Counted from the first letter of the stretch, positions 18,939 through 29,295 are shown. The stretch is DNA of 64,000 bases from Pseudoalteromonas sp. H105 (GCF_001469215.1 NZ_LOFH01000011.1:1-64000), one strand, 5' to 3'. The notes: generated by a model from the sequence alone, not told the origin. Program-made: numbers and translations.

Positions 18939-20057
18939 TTATTCGACTATTTTAATGTCGATTGGTGTCTCTTTCTCTTTTTGCGCGATAAAATCACGCA
19001 CGTAGCCTTCAAGCTGATCAACAATATTATTATTATCAATACGGGCTTTTTGGCGTTCGCCATTGATATATAAACCAGAGCGGCGGTTAGCACCGGCTAA
19101 GCCAATGTCGCTGATCAAAGCTTCGCCTGGTCCGTTAACAACACAGCCAATAACTGACACCGAGACTGGCTCAATGATATCTTCAAGGCGCTCTTCAAGT
19201 TGATTCATGGTGCTTACTACATCAAACTCTTGACGTGAACAGCTCGGGCAGGCGATAAAGTTGATACCACGAGAGCGAATGCGCAATGACTTTAAAATAT
19301 CAAAACCGACTTTAATTTCTTGTACTGGATCTGCTGCGAGTGATACGCGTAATGTGTCACCAATGCCTTCGGCCAGTAACATGCCAAGACCTACCGCAGA
19401 TTTTACTGAACCTGAACGCATACCGCCCGCTTCAGTAATCCCTAAGTGCAGTGGTTGGTCGATTTCTTTAGCCAGCAAACGGTATGCGCCTACGGCTAAA
19501 AATACATCGGATGCTTTAACGGAAATCTTAAATTGGTCAAAGTCTAAACGGCGCAGTATATCCACATGGCGCATAGCCGATTCAAGGAGTGCTTCAGGTG
19601 TTGGCTCACCATATTTTTCTTGTAAATCTCGCTCTAGAGAGCCGCCATTTACCCCAATACGAATAGGAATGTTGTGTTCGCGTGCGGAATCAACCACCGC
19701 TCGAATACGGTCTTCACTGCCGATATTACCGGGGTTAATACGCAAGCAATCAGCGCCATATTGCGCGACTTTTAATGCGATGCGGTAATCAAAGTGAATG
19801 TCGGTTACAAGTGGAATAGTCACTTGTTCTTTAATGCTTTTAAATGCTTCTGCCGCGGCCATTGTTGGTACGGATACACGAACAATATCGGCCCCTGCAT
19901 CTTGTATAGCTTGAATTTGTGCAACCGTGGCATCAATATCCATGGTGTCCGTGTTGGTCATTGACTGCACGGCAATAGGTGCACCATCACCAATGGGGAC
20001 ATGACCGACATTGATACGAGTTGATTTTCTGCGTTTGATTGGAGATTCTGAAAACAT
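18939..20057 (-). CDS. ispG: 4-hydroxy-3-methylbut-2-enyl diphosphate synthase (flavodoxin)
   Basis: 372 aa. This [4Fe-4S] enzyme makes HMBPP from MEcPP in the non-mevalonate isoprenoid pathway. The N-terminal TIM barrel ([32 protein letters not shown]) and the C-terminal cluster-binding part with [10 protein letters not shown] and the third Cys in [10 protein letters not shown] are all present. Length is normal. It starts 6 bases after rodZ ends, so is co-transcribed with it, as in other gammaproteobacteria. Confidence 0.97.
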   Translation of the reverse strand: MFSESPIKRRKSTRINVGHVPIGDGAPIAVQSMTNTDTMDIDATVAQIQAIQDAGADIVRVSVPTMAAAEAFKSIKEQVTIPLVTDIHFDYRIALKVAQYGADCLRINPGNIGSEDRIRAVVDSAREHNIPIRIGVNGGSLERDLQEKYGEPTPEALLESAMRHVDILRRLDFDQFKISVKASDVFLAVGAYRLLAKEIDQPLHLGITEAGGMRSGSVKSAVGLGMLLAEGIGDTLRVSLAADPVQEIKVGFDILKSLRIRSRGINFIACPSCSRQEFDVVSTMNQLEERLEDIIEPVSVSVIGCVVNGPGEALISDIGLAGANRRSGLYINGERQKARIDNNNIVDQLEGYVRDFIAQKEKETPIDIKIVE

Positions 20058-20062
20058 AGCGA

Positions 20063-20902
20063 CTACTCTGCTAAGGGTAAATTAAATTTGGCTAAACGAT
20101 TTTTAGGAAAATTCGAAATATCGATGGCTTCACCATTGAGTGTGATTTCAACTACTTGGTGTTTCCCTAATACCACTGAAAAAGGAGGTGTGCCTGTTAC
20201 GGTCATTTCATACCCTGCTTTTTTTACGCCAAAAGCGACTTTTTCGCCTTCACCGTCGTGTATTTCGACCCAGCTATCTTCATTAAACAACATTACGACC
20301 GTACTTAAGCCATTTTGTTCTTGTTGCACTGGCTCAGAGACAGGCTCTTCACGCATTTGTATTGGCTGTTCAGGGGTGTTTGTTTCAGGCTGAACGAGTT
20401 CGATTTGCTGGTCGTCAGTGTTAACGGGTTGCGACTGTGTTTGCGTTATGTCTTGTGTGCTTAAATCAATAACCGGTTTGGTTACGGTTTGTTGGTTTAA
20501 TGGTGTTGAGTTTTGCCACCACCACAATGCAGAGGAGCCAATTGCAATCGCTAATATAATGTAACTAACCAGCATTAATCGACTGTCATGCGCTTCTTTT
20601 TCGGTGCGCTTGGAGAAGCTTTGCATTTTAGATTTTTTTACTGTTTCCTGATTCTCAGGAAACAGTGCCATGACAGTGTCATTATCTAAATTAAACTCGC
20701 GGCAGTAACACTTAGCATACCCTTTAACAAAGGTTGCTGGGCCTAATAAATGATGTTCATCATTTTCTAAATGCTGTAATTGCAACACCGATAGCTTTAA
20801 GGTTTTTGCCAGTTGTTCAAGGCTTACACCTGCCACTTCACGCCCTGTTTTTAATGTTTGGCCGAGGCTAGGCTGAGTTGATTCTGTATTTTCATCATTC
20901 AT
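20063..20902 (-). CDS. rodZ: cytoskeletal membrane protein RodZ
   Basis: 279 aa. N-terminal helix-turn-helix (residues about 14-75, [21 protein letters not shown]) that binds MreB, a basic juxtamembrane segment, one transmembrane helix at about residues 108-130 ([20 protein letters not shown]), a Gln/Pro/Thr-rich periplasmic linker, and a C-terminal DUF4115 beta domain ([15 protein letters not shown]). RodZ sets rod shape by linking MreB to the cell-wall machinery. Start overlaps the preceding gene stop (ATGA). Confidence 0.93.
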   Translation of the reverse strand: MNDENTESTQPSLGQTLKTGREVAGVSLEQLAKTLKLSVLQLQHLENDEHHLLGPATFVKGYAKCYCREFNLDNDTVMALFPENQETVKKSKMQSFSKRTEKEAHDSRLMLVSYIILAIAIGSSALWWWQNSTPLNQQTVTKPVIDLSTQDITQTQSQPVNTDDQQIELVQPETNTPEQPIQMREEPVSEPVQQEQNGLSTVVMLFNEDSWVEIHDGEGEKVAFGVKKAGYEMTVTGTPPFSVVLGKHQVVEITLNGEAIDISNFPKNRLAKFNLPLAE

Positions 20903-22170
20903 AATGCGTATGATTCGGGATCCACTAGTAAGAGTCTATGCCCAGGTTTGAGAGCAATATCTGGGCTTAATTTATTCCATCGCATTAACTGATCAATTAA
21001 CAAGCGACGCTCTGTGGCAATACTATACAACGTATCACCTGCGTTTATTTTATAATAAATATTGGGGTCATTAAGGTAAATTTTAGTTCCATTGACCAGT
21101 CGATCAGATTCTCTTAACCCATTCCATTGGAGTAATTTTTGTAGTCTAACATTGTATCGTACTGAAATGCTAAATAGGTTTTCACCAGCCTGTAAAACAT
21201 GAAATGGAATAGAAGGAGGCGATAACCGTGAGTTTAACAAAGGTGCTTCATCGACAGGCGCACTATTATTAAATTGCACTGTAGCTTGGCGACTATTTCG
21301 CGATGCAAATACTGCTGCATTTTTTACTGGTTGATAAAACTCAACTTGTTCACCTGCTGATTGATTACCATTTTGACTCGGCTGTGTTGCATTGACATTC
21401 GTTTTTGTACTTAGCATTTGTTCAGTTTTTGGTGCACCAAATGACACAATTTTAACCCCATCTTTTGGCTTCTCAGCTGTGCGCGTGGGTTGAAGTGTGG
21501 TTGGCTTAGTTGGTGATGCACTTGCAACACTTAATGTCTCAACTTTTGAAGTGAAAAAACCCTCTTTTGCGGGTACAGCCACTTGATTTTCATTGCGTGA
21601 ATCAACCACCGACAACGCAGACAAAACAGCTTGGGCATTGTTATTTGCTTTTGTTGTAACGGGCTTGTTTGTCTGCAGAACCACATCGGTGGTTGTCGCT
21701 GCAGTTGTTAATGCGCCCAATACAGCGAGGGTATCAACGGGGGGGCTCTCGATATTAATATTAGCCGGCACGAACGTTGTTTTTACTACGGTGGCGTCGT
21801 TTGTTTGTGACGCTTTACTGGTTATATTTGCTTGTATGTTAGCATTTGAGGCCGTCATTTCTGCCGCAGGGCGTTCAAGGGCGCTATTTTGTGCTGTTTG
21901 TACAGGCTCAGTAATTTGCTTTTCTTTTGTTGATTTGAACCTAGGCGCTTTTTTCTTTTTTACAATACGTACTTGTGGGTTTGCGCTAACCATTCCAGAT
22001 GAGGTTTCAGACTTAAATTCATCAAGTTTTGCTTGGCGATACTTAAATCGCAGAATTTCAAATTCACTTTGTTTAAAACGTTGCTCGCGAATTAGCACCG
22101 CTTCACTTGATACTGGGTAGGTTTGTAATATGGTTGCAGCAGTGGCTTCAGCTTTTTCAATATGACCCAT
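20899..22170 (-). CDS. C-terminal part of split PilW: TPR tail, low-complexity linker and two LysM domains
   Basis: 423 aa if it starts at ATG 22170. It lies in exactly the same frame as the PilW ORF upstream. The bases between (22171-22248) encode ELLTRYEKSGQVSPRSLLL and NYLIEQR, the continuing PilW TPR tail, so the ORF is the rest of one long protein cut by TAA at 22249-22251. Residues about 60-310 are a Thr/Ala/Gln-rich linker. Two LysM peptidoglycan-binding domains end it (VLQAGENLFSISVRYNVRL and YKINAGDTLYSIATERRLL). Whether it is translated alone is unclear; no ribosome-binding site precedes 22170. It overlaps rodZ by 4 bases. Confidence 0.65.
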   Translation of the reverse strand: MGHIEKAEATAATILQTYPVSSEAVLIREQRFKQSEFEILRFKYRQAKLDEFKSETSSGMVSANPQVRIVKKKKAPRFKSTKEKQITEPVQTAQNSALERPAAEMTASNANIQANITSKASQTNDATVVKTTFVPANINIESPPVDTLAVLGALTTAATTTDVVLQTNKPVTTKANNNAQAVLSALSVVDSRNENQVAVPAKEGFFTSKVETLSVASASPTKPTTLQPTRTAEKPKDGVKIVSFGAPKTEQMLSTKTNVNATQPSQNGNQSAGEQVEFYQPVKNAAVFASRNSRQATVQFNNSAPVDEAPLLNSRLSPPSIPFHVLQAGENLFSISVRYNVRLQKLLQWNGLRESDRLVNGTKIYLNDPNIYYKINAGDTLYSIATERRLLIDQLMRWNKLSPDIALKPGHRLLLVDPESYAL

Positions 22171-22248
22171 GCGTTGCTCAATTAAATAGTTTAAAAGTAA
22201 TGAACGTGGCGAAACTTGGCCTGATTTTTCATACCGAGTCAGTAATTC

Positions 22249-22845
22249 TTACGCCTTATGTAAATCACTTTTTGCATAGTACAATGCAGACAAGCTGATA
22301 ATTGAAGATGCACGCATAGAGCTGTGCTTGATCGCCGAGCGAAAGTACTTTTCAGCTTGTTCAAAGTCATTGAATTCAATTGCACATAACGCCAAATTTT
22401 CATAACTTTCTGCAACGCGGATGTAACTTGGGATTTCAATGGCTTTAATAAATTGTTCTGTGGCACGATCGTATTCATTAATACCACATAAAAATACCCC
22501 ATAGTTATTACGGGTATTTGGATCATTGGGGTTAATTTTTAGCGCTTTTTGATAGGCATTATCCGCGAGGGTGTCTTCACCGACTTGTTGATAATAATAA
22601 GCAAAGGAATAATGGACTTCAGGTAAGTCTGGTGCAAATGACGCTGCACGTTCTAGATTATACTTGGCCTGAGAGCTGTTGCCGGTATTGAGGTATTCTA
22701 ATGCAAGTGCAATACGAGTGCGCGCTGCGCCAGTATTATTGATAGTGTTTTCGACAACGGGTTTATCATTGCCTTCATAACTGTTTTCAGTAACACACCC
22801 GCCGAGGGCAAGCAGACTAACAGTTAAAGCAAGTAAAGATCGCAT
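22249..22845 (-). CDS. pilW: type IV pilus biogenesis/stability protein PilW (PilF), truncated by in-frame stop
   Basis: 198 aa. Lipoprotein signal with lipobox LALGGC (Cys at about residue 17), then TPR repeats (ARTRIALALEYLNTGNSSQAKYNL; NDPNTRNNYGVFLCGINEYDRATEQFI; RVAESYENLALCAIEFNDFEQA). PilW/PilF is the pilotin that places the PilQ secretin in the outer membrane. Normal family members run about 250 aa; this one stops at TAA 22249-22251 in mid-TPR and the frame stays open beyond for 450 codons, giving a long PilW-LysM form. Located between rlmN and rodZ, the usual place. Confidence 0.85.
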   Translation of the reverse strand: MRSLLALTVSLLALGGCVTENSYEGNDKPVVENTINNTGAARTRIALALEYLNTGNSSQAKYNLERAASFAPDLPEVHYSFAYYYQQVGEDTLADNAYQKALKINPNDPNTRNNYGVFLCGINEYDRATEQFIKAIEIPSYIRVAESYENLALCAIEFNDFEQAEKYFRSAIKHSSMRASSIISLSALYYAKSDLHKA

Positions 22846-22959
22846 TACCTTATCTCTTATTATTATCCATATCAGCCTATCTTACCGAAAAGCACTTGTG
22901 TTGCATCAACTTTTTCAAATTTTAATGCTTAAACACAAGTACTTTAGAGGTTAGTTCGC

Positions 22960-24090
22960 TTAAGCTTGCTGGATATTTACCGAAATTGCATTTTCATCAC
23001 GCATTTTTTTCTTTGCCATACGTTTAGTACGGTCAACCACATCACCCGCTAATTGACCGCAAGCTGCATCGATATCGTCCCCTCGAGTACGGCGTACAAT
23101 ACACGTAATACCGCCAGCTTGTAACACCTTAGAAAAACGGTCTATTCGACTGTTGCTTGAACGGGTGTATTCATTACCTGGGAAAGGGTTGAATGGGATC
23201 AAGTTAACCTTAGATGGCGTGCCTTTAAGCGTTTTAACCAGCGCGTGTGCTTGATCGGTGCTGTCGTTCACACCATTGAGCATAACGTATTCAATAGTGA
23301 CATCTTTGTTGGCTTTAGAGCCATCAATGTAACGACGACAGGCAGCTAAAAACTCTTCAATTGGGTACTTTTTATTGATAGGCACTAACACATCTCGTAA
23401 TGCGTTATCTGGCGCATGCAATGAAATTGCTAAAGCAACGTCGATTTTTTCTTTTAATAAATCAAGTGCAGGTACTACGCCTGACGTGCTTAACGTTACG
23501 CGGCGTTTAGATAAACCAAAACCCCAATCGTCCATCATCAGTTCCATTGCAGGAACTACATTTTTAACGTTAAGTAGTGGCTCACCCATGCCCATCATTA
23601 CCACGTTAGTCACTGGGCGTTTTTCACTGTTGCCATCAAGGCCGATGTCTTTGGCTACGCGCCATACTTGGCCAATGATTTCTGACACTTTTAGGTTACG
23701 GTTAAAGCCTTGTTGTGCTGTTGAGCAAAAAGTACATTCAAGAGCGCAGCCAACTTGTGATGATACACATAAGGTTGCTCGCTCTTTTTCTGGGATCCAC
23801 ACGGCTTCAACTTCTTGGCCGCCATCAAGCACTAGCGCATATTTAATAGTGCCGTCACTTGCTTGTTGGCGTACTGAAATTTCTGGCGCGACAATTTCAC
23901 ATTCGTTTTTTAGTTTTTCTTTTAGTTTTTTATTAACGTTGCTCATGTCGTCGAAGTTATCGACACCAAAATGATAAATCCATTTCATCACCTGATCGCC
24001 ACGAAATGGCTTTTCACCGAATGACACAAACAACTCGCGCATTGCATCTCGGTTTAAATCTAATAAGTTAATCTTTTTTTGCTCGGTCAT
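22960..24090 (-). CDS. rlmN: dual-specificity RNA methyltransferase RlmN
   Basis: 376 aa radical-SAM enzyme that methylates C2 of A2503 in 23S rRNA and A37 in some tRNAs. The [4Fe-4S] ligands Cys115, Cys119 and Cys122 sit in [14 protein letters not shown], and the catalytic methylated/resolving Cys is in [12 protein letters not shown]. The MGMGEPLLN motif is present. Length matches E. coli (384 aa). First gene of the minus-strand cluster that runs to der. Confidence 0.97.
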   Translation of the reverse strand: MTEQKKINLLDLNRDAMRELFVSFGEKPFRGDQVMKWIYHFGVDNFDDMSNVNKKLKEKLKNECEIVAPEISVRQQASDGTIKYALVLDGGQEVEAVWIPEKERATLCVSSQVGCALECTFCSTAQQGFNRNLKVSEIIGQVWRVAKDIGLDGNSEKRPVTNVVMMGMGEPLLNVKNVVPAMELMMDDWGFGLSKRRVTLSTSGVVPALDLLKEKIDVALAISLHAPDNALRDVLVPINKKYPIEEFLAACRRYIDGSKANKDVTIEYVMLNGVNDSTDQAHALVKTLKGTPSKVNLIPFNPFPGNEYTRSSNSRIDRFSKVLQAGGITCIVRRTRGDDIDAACGQLAGDVVDRTKRMAKKKMRDENAISVNIQQA

Positions 24091-24200
24091 GAAACAACCT
24101 CAATCAGTGACGGTGGTGATAAAATTTACGGGGATGAATTGTACACAATTCGACCAGTTTAGTCATTAGGTAAACATTGTTAATTGCTTAGCTAATCACT

Positions 24201-24226
24201 AAAAAAAGGGCCCGAAAGCCCTTTTT
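24201..24226 (-). terminator. terminator of ndk
   Basis: Stem AAAAAGGGC / GCCCTTTTT with a 6-base loop, T-rich on the minus-strand 3' side, 22 bases after the ndk stop and before rlmN. Confidence 0.88.
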
Positions 24227-24247
24227 ATTTTGCTTAACGCGTTCAAA

Positions 24248-24679
24248 TTAACGAGTACGTGGGCAAAGCTCTTCGTCAGCGAAGAAGTACGCGATTTCGC
24301 GAGCAGCAGATTCAACAGCGTCAGAACCGTGAACAGCGTTTTCGTCGATGCTATCAGCGTAGTCTGCACGTAAAGTACCAGCTAGTGCTTCAGCAGGGTT
24401 AGTAGCACCCATGATTTCGCGGTTTTTAAGAACAGCGTTTTCGCCTTCAAGAACGGTAACCATTACTGGGCCAGATGTCATGAAAGAAACTAAAGCACCA
24501 AAGAAAGGACGCTCGCTGTGCTCAGCATAGAAACCTTCAGCTTTCTCTTGTGAAAGGTGAACCATTTTAGCTGCAACGATTTTAAGGCCAGCAGTTTCGA
24601 AACGGTTGTAGATAGCGCCAATGTGGTTTTTAGCTACTGCATCAGGTTTTACGATTGAGAAAGTACGCTCTAAAGCCAT
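24248..24679 (-). CDS. ndk: nucleoside-diphosphate kinase
   Basis: 143 aa. It transfers the gamma-phosphate from NTPs to NDPs through a phospho-His intermediate. The active-site His is residue 117 in [12 protein letters not shown]. The N-terminal [12 protein letters not shown] motif and full length fit the tetrameric bacterial enzyme. Single gene with its own terminator; the ATG is preceded by GGAGCATAAAG. Confidence 0.97.
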   Translation of the reverse strand: MALERTFSIVKPDAVAKNHIGAIYNRFETAGLKIVAAKMVHLSQEKAEGFYAEHSERPFFGALVSFMTSGPVMVTVLEGENAVLKNREIMGATNPAEALAGTLRADYADSIDENAVHGSDAVESAAREIAYFFADEELCPRTR

Positions 24680-24978
24680 CTTTATGCTCCAATAATTTTT
24701 AAGTAAAAGTGTGAATATTAACGGGCGCGAATTATACGCGTTTTATAGCAAAATGCCTAGCGTTATTAAATACTCGAAAAATGACAATTAGACCATCGAA
24801 AAAAAACAAGGGAAAGATTTTAGTTTTCTGGTTTGATTCTGATGGCGCTTTGTTAATTGTTGTTACCATTTGTGCTGACTTGTTAATTTAAAGCTTGGTT
24901 GTTGCTGGGGATGGAAGTGTGTTGTATACATAATAGCTCCATAGGAATTTTTTCCTATTAAACAAGGATTCAATTAAA

Positions 24979-25566
24979 ATGAAAAAGTTATTAGTAATTG
25001 CACTGTTAGCCGGTTTAATTGCAGCGTGCGGTTCAGACAACGAGGCTACATTAGAATGCCCGCCTACACCGATAGCGATTGATATAAACGAAATTGAAGT
25101 AGCAGTTAACAATGGTGAATATCAAGCAAATACTTTGATTTCTTACGACAAGATTAACGTATCATTTGAGGCCACAGGGACCAATGTTTATAGTTCCGGT
25201 GACGAATTTGATGAAAATAAAACTTATGCTGAAAACTGCATAACTTTGCCTGTAGTAATCCCAGCAAATAATAAATTAACCCAGCTTAATATTTATTCGT
25301 CTGCTGACTTTAATACTGACTTAGCTGCAGGGAGCAGTTTAAACAATGTGTTTAGCGTCATTGAATTTAATATTGAGAACCGCCAAGAAGCTGTAACAAT
25401 TGCAAAAGTGCGAGAATTATTGCCGATTATGATGCAAAGGTACTTTAATTTTACGCTAAATACTGCGCCCGAATTTGAAAGCAGCCATGTGTTTTATATT
25501 GAAATTAGCCTAGACAACGGAAAGCAGTTTTTAATAGAGACCCCCGAGATTTTGCTTTCTAACTAA
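24979..25566 (+). CDS. hypothetical lipoprotein
   Basis: 195 aa. Signal peptide with lipobox LIAAC, lipidated Cys at residue 17 followed by Gly-Ser-Asp, which predicts outer-membrane sorting. The mature part is acidic, Asn/Glu-rich and probably mainly beta. ATG has an AAGGA-type site upstream. No known domain recognised. A MITE D copy starts 5 bases after the stop, so the original 3' end may have been altered. Confidence 0.7.
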   Translation: MKKLLVIALLAGLIAACGSDNEATLECPPTPIAIDINEIEVAVNNGEYQANTLISYDKINVSFEATGTNVYSSGDEFDENKTYAENCITLPVVIPANNKLTQLNIYSSADFNTDLAAGSSLNNVFSVIEFNIENRQEAVTIAKVRELLPIMMQRYFNFTLNTAPEFESSHVFYIEISLDNGKQFLIETPEILLSN

Positions 25567-25570
25567 TTTA

Positions 25571-25834
25571 TATGCCCAAACCACCTCAAGATGCGAGTTT
25601 CAGTTGGAATTAAAAGTGATTTAGGCAAGGCATTGATTGCAAGTAATAGTGGTTCTATTGTTAAAATCAATAACGCAGTATAAATCGCTTTTAAACCAAC
25701 CGTTTGGACGTTTCAAAGGCACTGACTCTCATCGTTATTATTTCTTAAAAGGGACTACCATTCTCGCAAAGTAACATCTTGATATTAAGTCCCTGTGAAA
25801 CGCTGAATTCTGCATATTGAGGTGATTTAGATAT
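25571..25834. repeat. MITE D copy 1 (264 bp)
   Basis: Left end TATGCCCAAACCACC, then CAAGATGCGAG; right end GCATATTGAGGTG, then ATTTAGATATA. These are inverted-repeat partners of each other and match the copy at 32144-32408 over the whole length. Interior is AT-rich with no ORF. This copy has diverged TIRs, so it is probably old and immobile. It fills most of the gap between the lipoprotein gene and trhP. Confidence 0.85.
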
Positions 25835-26032
25835 ACACCTCACGGTATGGTTAACATCTGAGCTGCAAAGGCTCACTTGCTATTGCAGCTCAGATAATTA
25901 AAAAAAGAATAAGACGGGTTTGATTGATTCTGATCAACACAAAGCTACCTTAAAGGCCATAGACTCTGGCGCTTCATTAAATCTTACTTTTCATGCAACT
26001 GGCTTGACCCCAGTTCGATGTATGGAGCGCGA

Positions 26033-27427
26033 ATGTCGTCTACTATCCCCTCAAATACGTTTGTACCAGAGTTACTTTCTCCTGCTGGTAGTTTAAAAAA
26101 TATGCGCTATGCGTTTGCCTATGGTGCTGATGCTGTTTATGCAGGCCAACCACGTTATAGCCTAAGAGTACGTAATAATGAGTTTGATCTTGATACCCTT
26201 AAAGTTGGGATTGATGAAGCCCATGCATTAAATAAAAAGTTTTATGTGGTATCCAATATTGCACCGCATAACGCTAAAGTTAAGTCGTATTTACGAGATA
26301 TAGAGCCGGTAATTGCGATGGGGCCAGATGCCTTGATCATGTCTGATCCAGGATTAATAATGTTGGTACGTGAAAAGTGGCCTGATATGCCCATTCATTT
26401 ATCAGTGCAAGCCAATGCAGTCAATTACGCTAGCGTAAAATTTTGGGCTAAGCATGGTATTGAGCGGGTTATATTATCGCGCGAGTTATCACTTGAAGAA
26501 ATAAGCGAAATTCGCACACTGTGCCCTGAAACCGAGCTTGAGGTATTTGTGCATGGCGCGTTATGCATGGCGTATTCTGGACGTTGCCTGCTTTCTGGTT
26601 ACATTAATAAACGCGATCCGAACCAAGGTACATGTACTAATGCCTGTCGTTGGGAATACGACGTTAAACCTGGCACTGAAAACGAAACCGGTGAAATGGT
26701 GCACAAAATAGACCCCAAAGCAGTAATACCAACACTGGGTGAAGGCGCACCAAGCAATGATGTTTTTATGCTTGAAGAACAAGGCCGCCCAGGTGAATAC
26801 ATGCCCGCGTTTGAAGATGAGCACGGCACTTACATCATGAATTCAAAAGATTTACGTGCAGTGCAATATGTTGAGCAATTAACAAAAATGGGCGTACACA
26901 GCCTTAAAATAGAAGGCCGTACTAAGTCATTTTATTACGTAGCCCGTACTGCACAGGTTTATCGTAAAGCAATTGACGATGCCGTTGCAGGTAAGCCGTT
27001 TGATGCTGATCTATTTAAAACACTTGAAAGCCTCGCACACCGTGGTTACACGGAAGGTTTTTTAAAGCGCCACGCCCATCAAGATTATCAAAACTACGAA
27101 TACGGTCATTCAGTTTCTGATAAACAACAGTTTGTTGGAGAAGTGCTCGGCCGAGATGAAGATGGGTTAGTGCAGATTGACGTAAAAAATAAGTTTTGCG
27201 TTGGCCATTCATTAGAGCTGATGACACCGCTTGGTAATTTTAACTTCACGCTACAAGCGATGAAAAACAAAAAAGGCGAGGAAATTACTGATGCAAAAGG
27301 GTCTGGCCACGTTGTAAAAATACCACTGCCAGAAAGTATTGATTTAGAACACGCCATCTTAATGCGTAATCTTGATGAAAACCAAGATACCCGCAATCCG
27401 TTTAAAAAAGCCGTGGTTAGTGTTTAG
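26033..27427 (+). CDS. trhP: tRNA 5-hydroxyuridine synthase TrhP (peptidase U32 family)
   Basis: 464 aa from ATG 26033, chosen for GGAG 5 bases upstream (an in-frame ATG at 26018 overlaps that site). TrhP (YegQ) makes 5-hydroxyuridine at position 34 of tRNAs from prephenate. Family features: PELLSPAGSLKNMRYAFAYG, the Asn/Gln-rich SVQANAVNY, the Fe-S Cys set in HGALCMAYSGRCLLSGY and TCTNACRWEYD, and EGRTKSFYYVA. Single gene with a downstream bidirectional terminator. Confidence 0.94.
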   Translation: MSSTIPSNTFVPELLSPAGSLKNMRYAFAYGADAVYAGQPRYSLRVRNNEFDLDTLKVGIDEAHALNKKFYVVSNIAPHNAKVKSYLRDIEPVIAMGPDALIMSDPGLIMLVREKWPDMPIHLSVQANAVNYASVKFWAKHGIERVILSRELSLEEISEIRTLCPETELEVFVHGALCMAYSGRCLLSGYINKRDPNQGTCTNACRWEYDVKPGTENETGEMVHKIDPKAVIPTLGEGAPSNDVFMLEEQGRPGEYMPAFEDEHGTYIMNSKDLRAVQYVEQLTKMGVHSLKIEGRTKSFYYVARTAQVYRKAIDDAVAGKPFDADLFKTLESLAHRGYTEGFLKRHAHQDYQNYEYGHSVSDKQQFVGEVLGRDEDGLVQIDVKNKFCVGHSLELMTPLGNFNFTLQAMKNKKGEEITDAKGSGHVVKIPLPESIDLEHAILMRNLDENQDTRNPFKKAVVSV

Positions 27428-27450
27428 GTTATAGCATTGCGGTTAAAATT

Positions 27451-27487
27451 AAAACCTCGGCGCTAGTAAAGTAAACGTCGAGGTTTT
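27451..27487. terminator. bidirectional terminator between trhP and hipA
   Basis: Stem AAAACCTCG / CGAGGTTTT with a 19-base loop, T-run on either strand, between convergent genes. Confidence 0.8.
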
Positions 27488-27505
27488 ATAGATAGCTTAA
27501 TACTA

Positions 27506-28798
27506 TTAGCGACCAGTTAAATGCTTATTTATGGCGTACGTATTATCAAGTTGTTGCTCTATTAAGTTAATCGTTTGCTTATTCACGTTTAGCGCTTTAG
27601 CAGTGTCTTTAAAGTTGAAAATAATCTCTGATATCTCAGATATGATCACCTGTACCTGCTTCCAATTTGCATAACCGGCGGCAGAGGCCAGCTTTTGAAT
27701 CGCTTTTAGTGGCGGGTTTTTTCCAAATCCAGCAAACGAAGTCGCATGCTCGTTAAAGGGATGGGGGCTAAAAGTGACATCATAAAAAGGTGCTAAATCC
27801 CACTCACCAGAATCTTCTTGTAAAAAAGCCCAGTTTTTACTGTGGTCGTCTTGGTTACAGCTAAATAAATTAAAAATCGCTCGACGAAATTGTAATTGCC
27901 CTGCGGCCGGCGATTTACATAAAACACGGCTCGCTTTAATTAAGTCCTCATAATCTAATGAAGGTGTGCGAAAATCAGCATCTAGCAAGCCACATGCACT
28001 ATGCATATGTTTGCAGCCTATTTTATCACCGATTAATTTAAACCTATCGAATCGTTTTAAGGCAAGCCATTGTTTTGCACCGGTCCCTTCTGGGGCGGGG
28101 ACCAGTAATCTCTGAGGAGGGTTTAATCCCGCTTGTTCAGCTAAATCCAAATACACAGCTTCACATAAGCCTTCCTCATGCCCTAAAGCGAGGTTTTTGG
28201 ATGTGAATTTGATTAACCAAGCATCATCACCTGTTTTAGGTTTTGTTCTACATTCTTGTATATTATTGTCAGGAAAATAAATTTGGGCTTTAGGGCGTGC
28301 ACCGCCGGAGCTACCAGCAGCCACTAACGCAGAAAGTACTTCTTCTGTTTGTCCGTCAAATATTGCTTGGGCTTGTTGGCCTAATGTAGCAAGACCAGCT
28401 TCATCGTCATTTGTGCCATCATAATGAGTTTCAGGTGTAAACGATAATGCTCCCATAGCCGAATAGCCGACAAAAGATAAGCGGTCCATTGCGGTAACAA
28501 AATTCGGCATTATATTATTTTGCCTGAATACACGGTCCTGTAGTAGTAACCCCCACCCATCAGGTAAACAATCAGAAAAGACCCCATGCAATCCATTATG
28601 TGGGCTTTTAGGTGCTAATTGAACATCTCTATTGAAGGCGAGTGAGAATGGCGAAAGGTTACCGTATGTCTCTAAATAACTTTGGTCGAACTGAAAGTAA
28701 ACACCTTGCCTATTTTGTGCAAGTACACCCACCATTAACTCTGTTGAGTCTGACAGTGTACGTTTTACTTCTAGCTTTTCTATGGGGTTAAAGGCCAT
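27506..28798 (-). CDS. hipA: HipA-family serine/threonine kinase toxin
   Basis: 430 aa. HipA phosphorylates aminoacyl-tRNA synthetase (GltX in E. coli), causing growth arrest and persistence. Kinase features: the phosphate-loop region AAGSSGGARPKAQIYF, catalytic loop SCNQDDHSKNWAFL and the Mg-binding LAPFYDVTFSP. The N-terminal couple domain (residues about 20-100) is also present. Its start overlaps the hipB stop by 11 bases, so the pair is translationally coupled. No truncation is visible, so it should be active. Confidence 0.93.
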   Translation of the reverse strand: MAFNPIEKLEVKRTLSDSTELMVGVLAQNRQGVYFQFDQSYLETYGNLSPFSLAFNRDVQLAPKSPHNGLHGVFSDCLPDGWGLLLQDRVFRQNNIMPNFVTAMDRLSFVGYSAMGALSFTPETHYDGTNDDEAGLATLGQQAQAIFDGQTEEVLSALVAAGSSGGARPKAQIYFPDNNIQECRTKPKTGDDAWLIKFTSKNLALGHEEGLCEAVYLDLAEQAGLNPPQRLLVPAPEGTGAKQWLALKRFDRFKLIGDKIGCKHMHSACGLLDADFRTPSLDYEDLIKASRVLCKSPAAGQLQFRRAIFNLFSCNQDDHSKNWAFLQEDSGEWDLAPFYDVTFSPHPFNEHATSFAGFGKNPPLKAIQKLASAAGYANWKQVQVIISEISEIIFNFKDTAKALNVNKQTINLIEQQLDNTYAINKHLTGR

Positions 28799-29066
28799 TG
28801 TTTAATACCTGTTCAATAGACGTTGGCGCATTCTTGCCTTGAGTTGGCGCTTTTGTTAATTCATATAAACGAGTCAAATCGTCGAGTGTTTGCCACAAAA
28901 GTAATAGCTGCCTGAATGAAATAAGTCCTGTAACTTCAAACTTTTTTATTGTGGATGCAGGTACTGTGCTTTTTTTAGCTAACGCTTCGCGTGACATTTT
29001 TGCTTTTTTGCGACGTTCTTTTAGGTGCTCAGCAAAAGCCAGCTGCACATCACCTTCGCTTAACAA
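28788..29066 (-). CDS. hipB: HipB-like HTH antitoxin
   Basis: 92 aa. Xre-type helix-turn-helix at about residues 10-50 (FAEHLKERRKKAKMSREALAKKSTVPASTIKKFE), followed by a short C-terminal tail. HipB neutralises HipA and represses the operon by binding repeated operators upstream. Two similar motifs lie 35-95 bases upstream of the start. Confidence 0.9.
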   Translation of the reverse strand: MLSEGDVQLAFAEHLKERRKKAKMSREALAKKSTVPASTIKKFEVTGLISFRQLLLLWQTLDDLTRLYELTKAPTQGKNAPTSIEQVLNNGL

Positions 29067-29100
29067 TAAATAATTGATAATAAACTCACTCGAATTAATT

Positions 29101-29161
29101 TGGACATTACTGTAGCTAAAAAGTAATATTTTTTATGTTAATGGACATTATAGTGTCTATT
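29101..29161. promoter_or_regulatory. hipBA operator pair
   Basis: Two direct copies, TGGACATTACTGTAGCTA (29101) and TGGACATTATAGTGTCTA (29142), spaced 41 bases apart. Each has an imperfect dyad (GACATTATAGTGTC). Position upstream of hipB and spacing of about four helical turns fit two cooperative HipB operators. Confidence 0.6.
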
Positions 29162-29295
29162 GTTTGATTGTAAAGATAATGGTGGCGCGAATTACCTATC
29201 ACAATTTTTTGTTTGAGATCAATAAAGCAACAGAGAATAAAGTGCATAATTCGCGGCTGTAATTTTATGCTAGCAATATGCAATGAGGTTAAATA

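Noticed and set aside
25571-25834. MITE D copy 1 considered as a riboswitch or leader of trhP
   Set aside because: Matches the copy at 32144 inside an unrelated gene, so it is a mobile repeat, not a leader.
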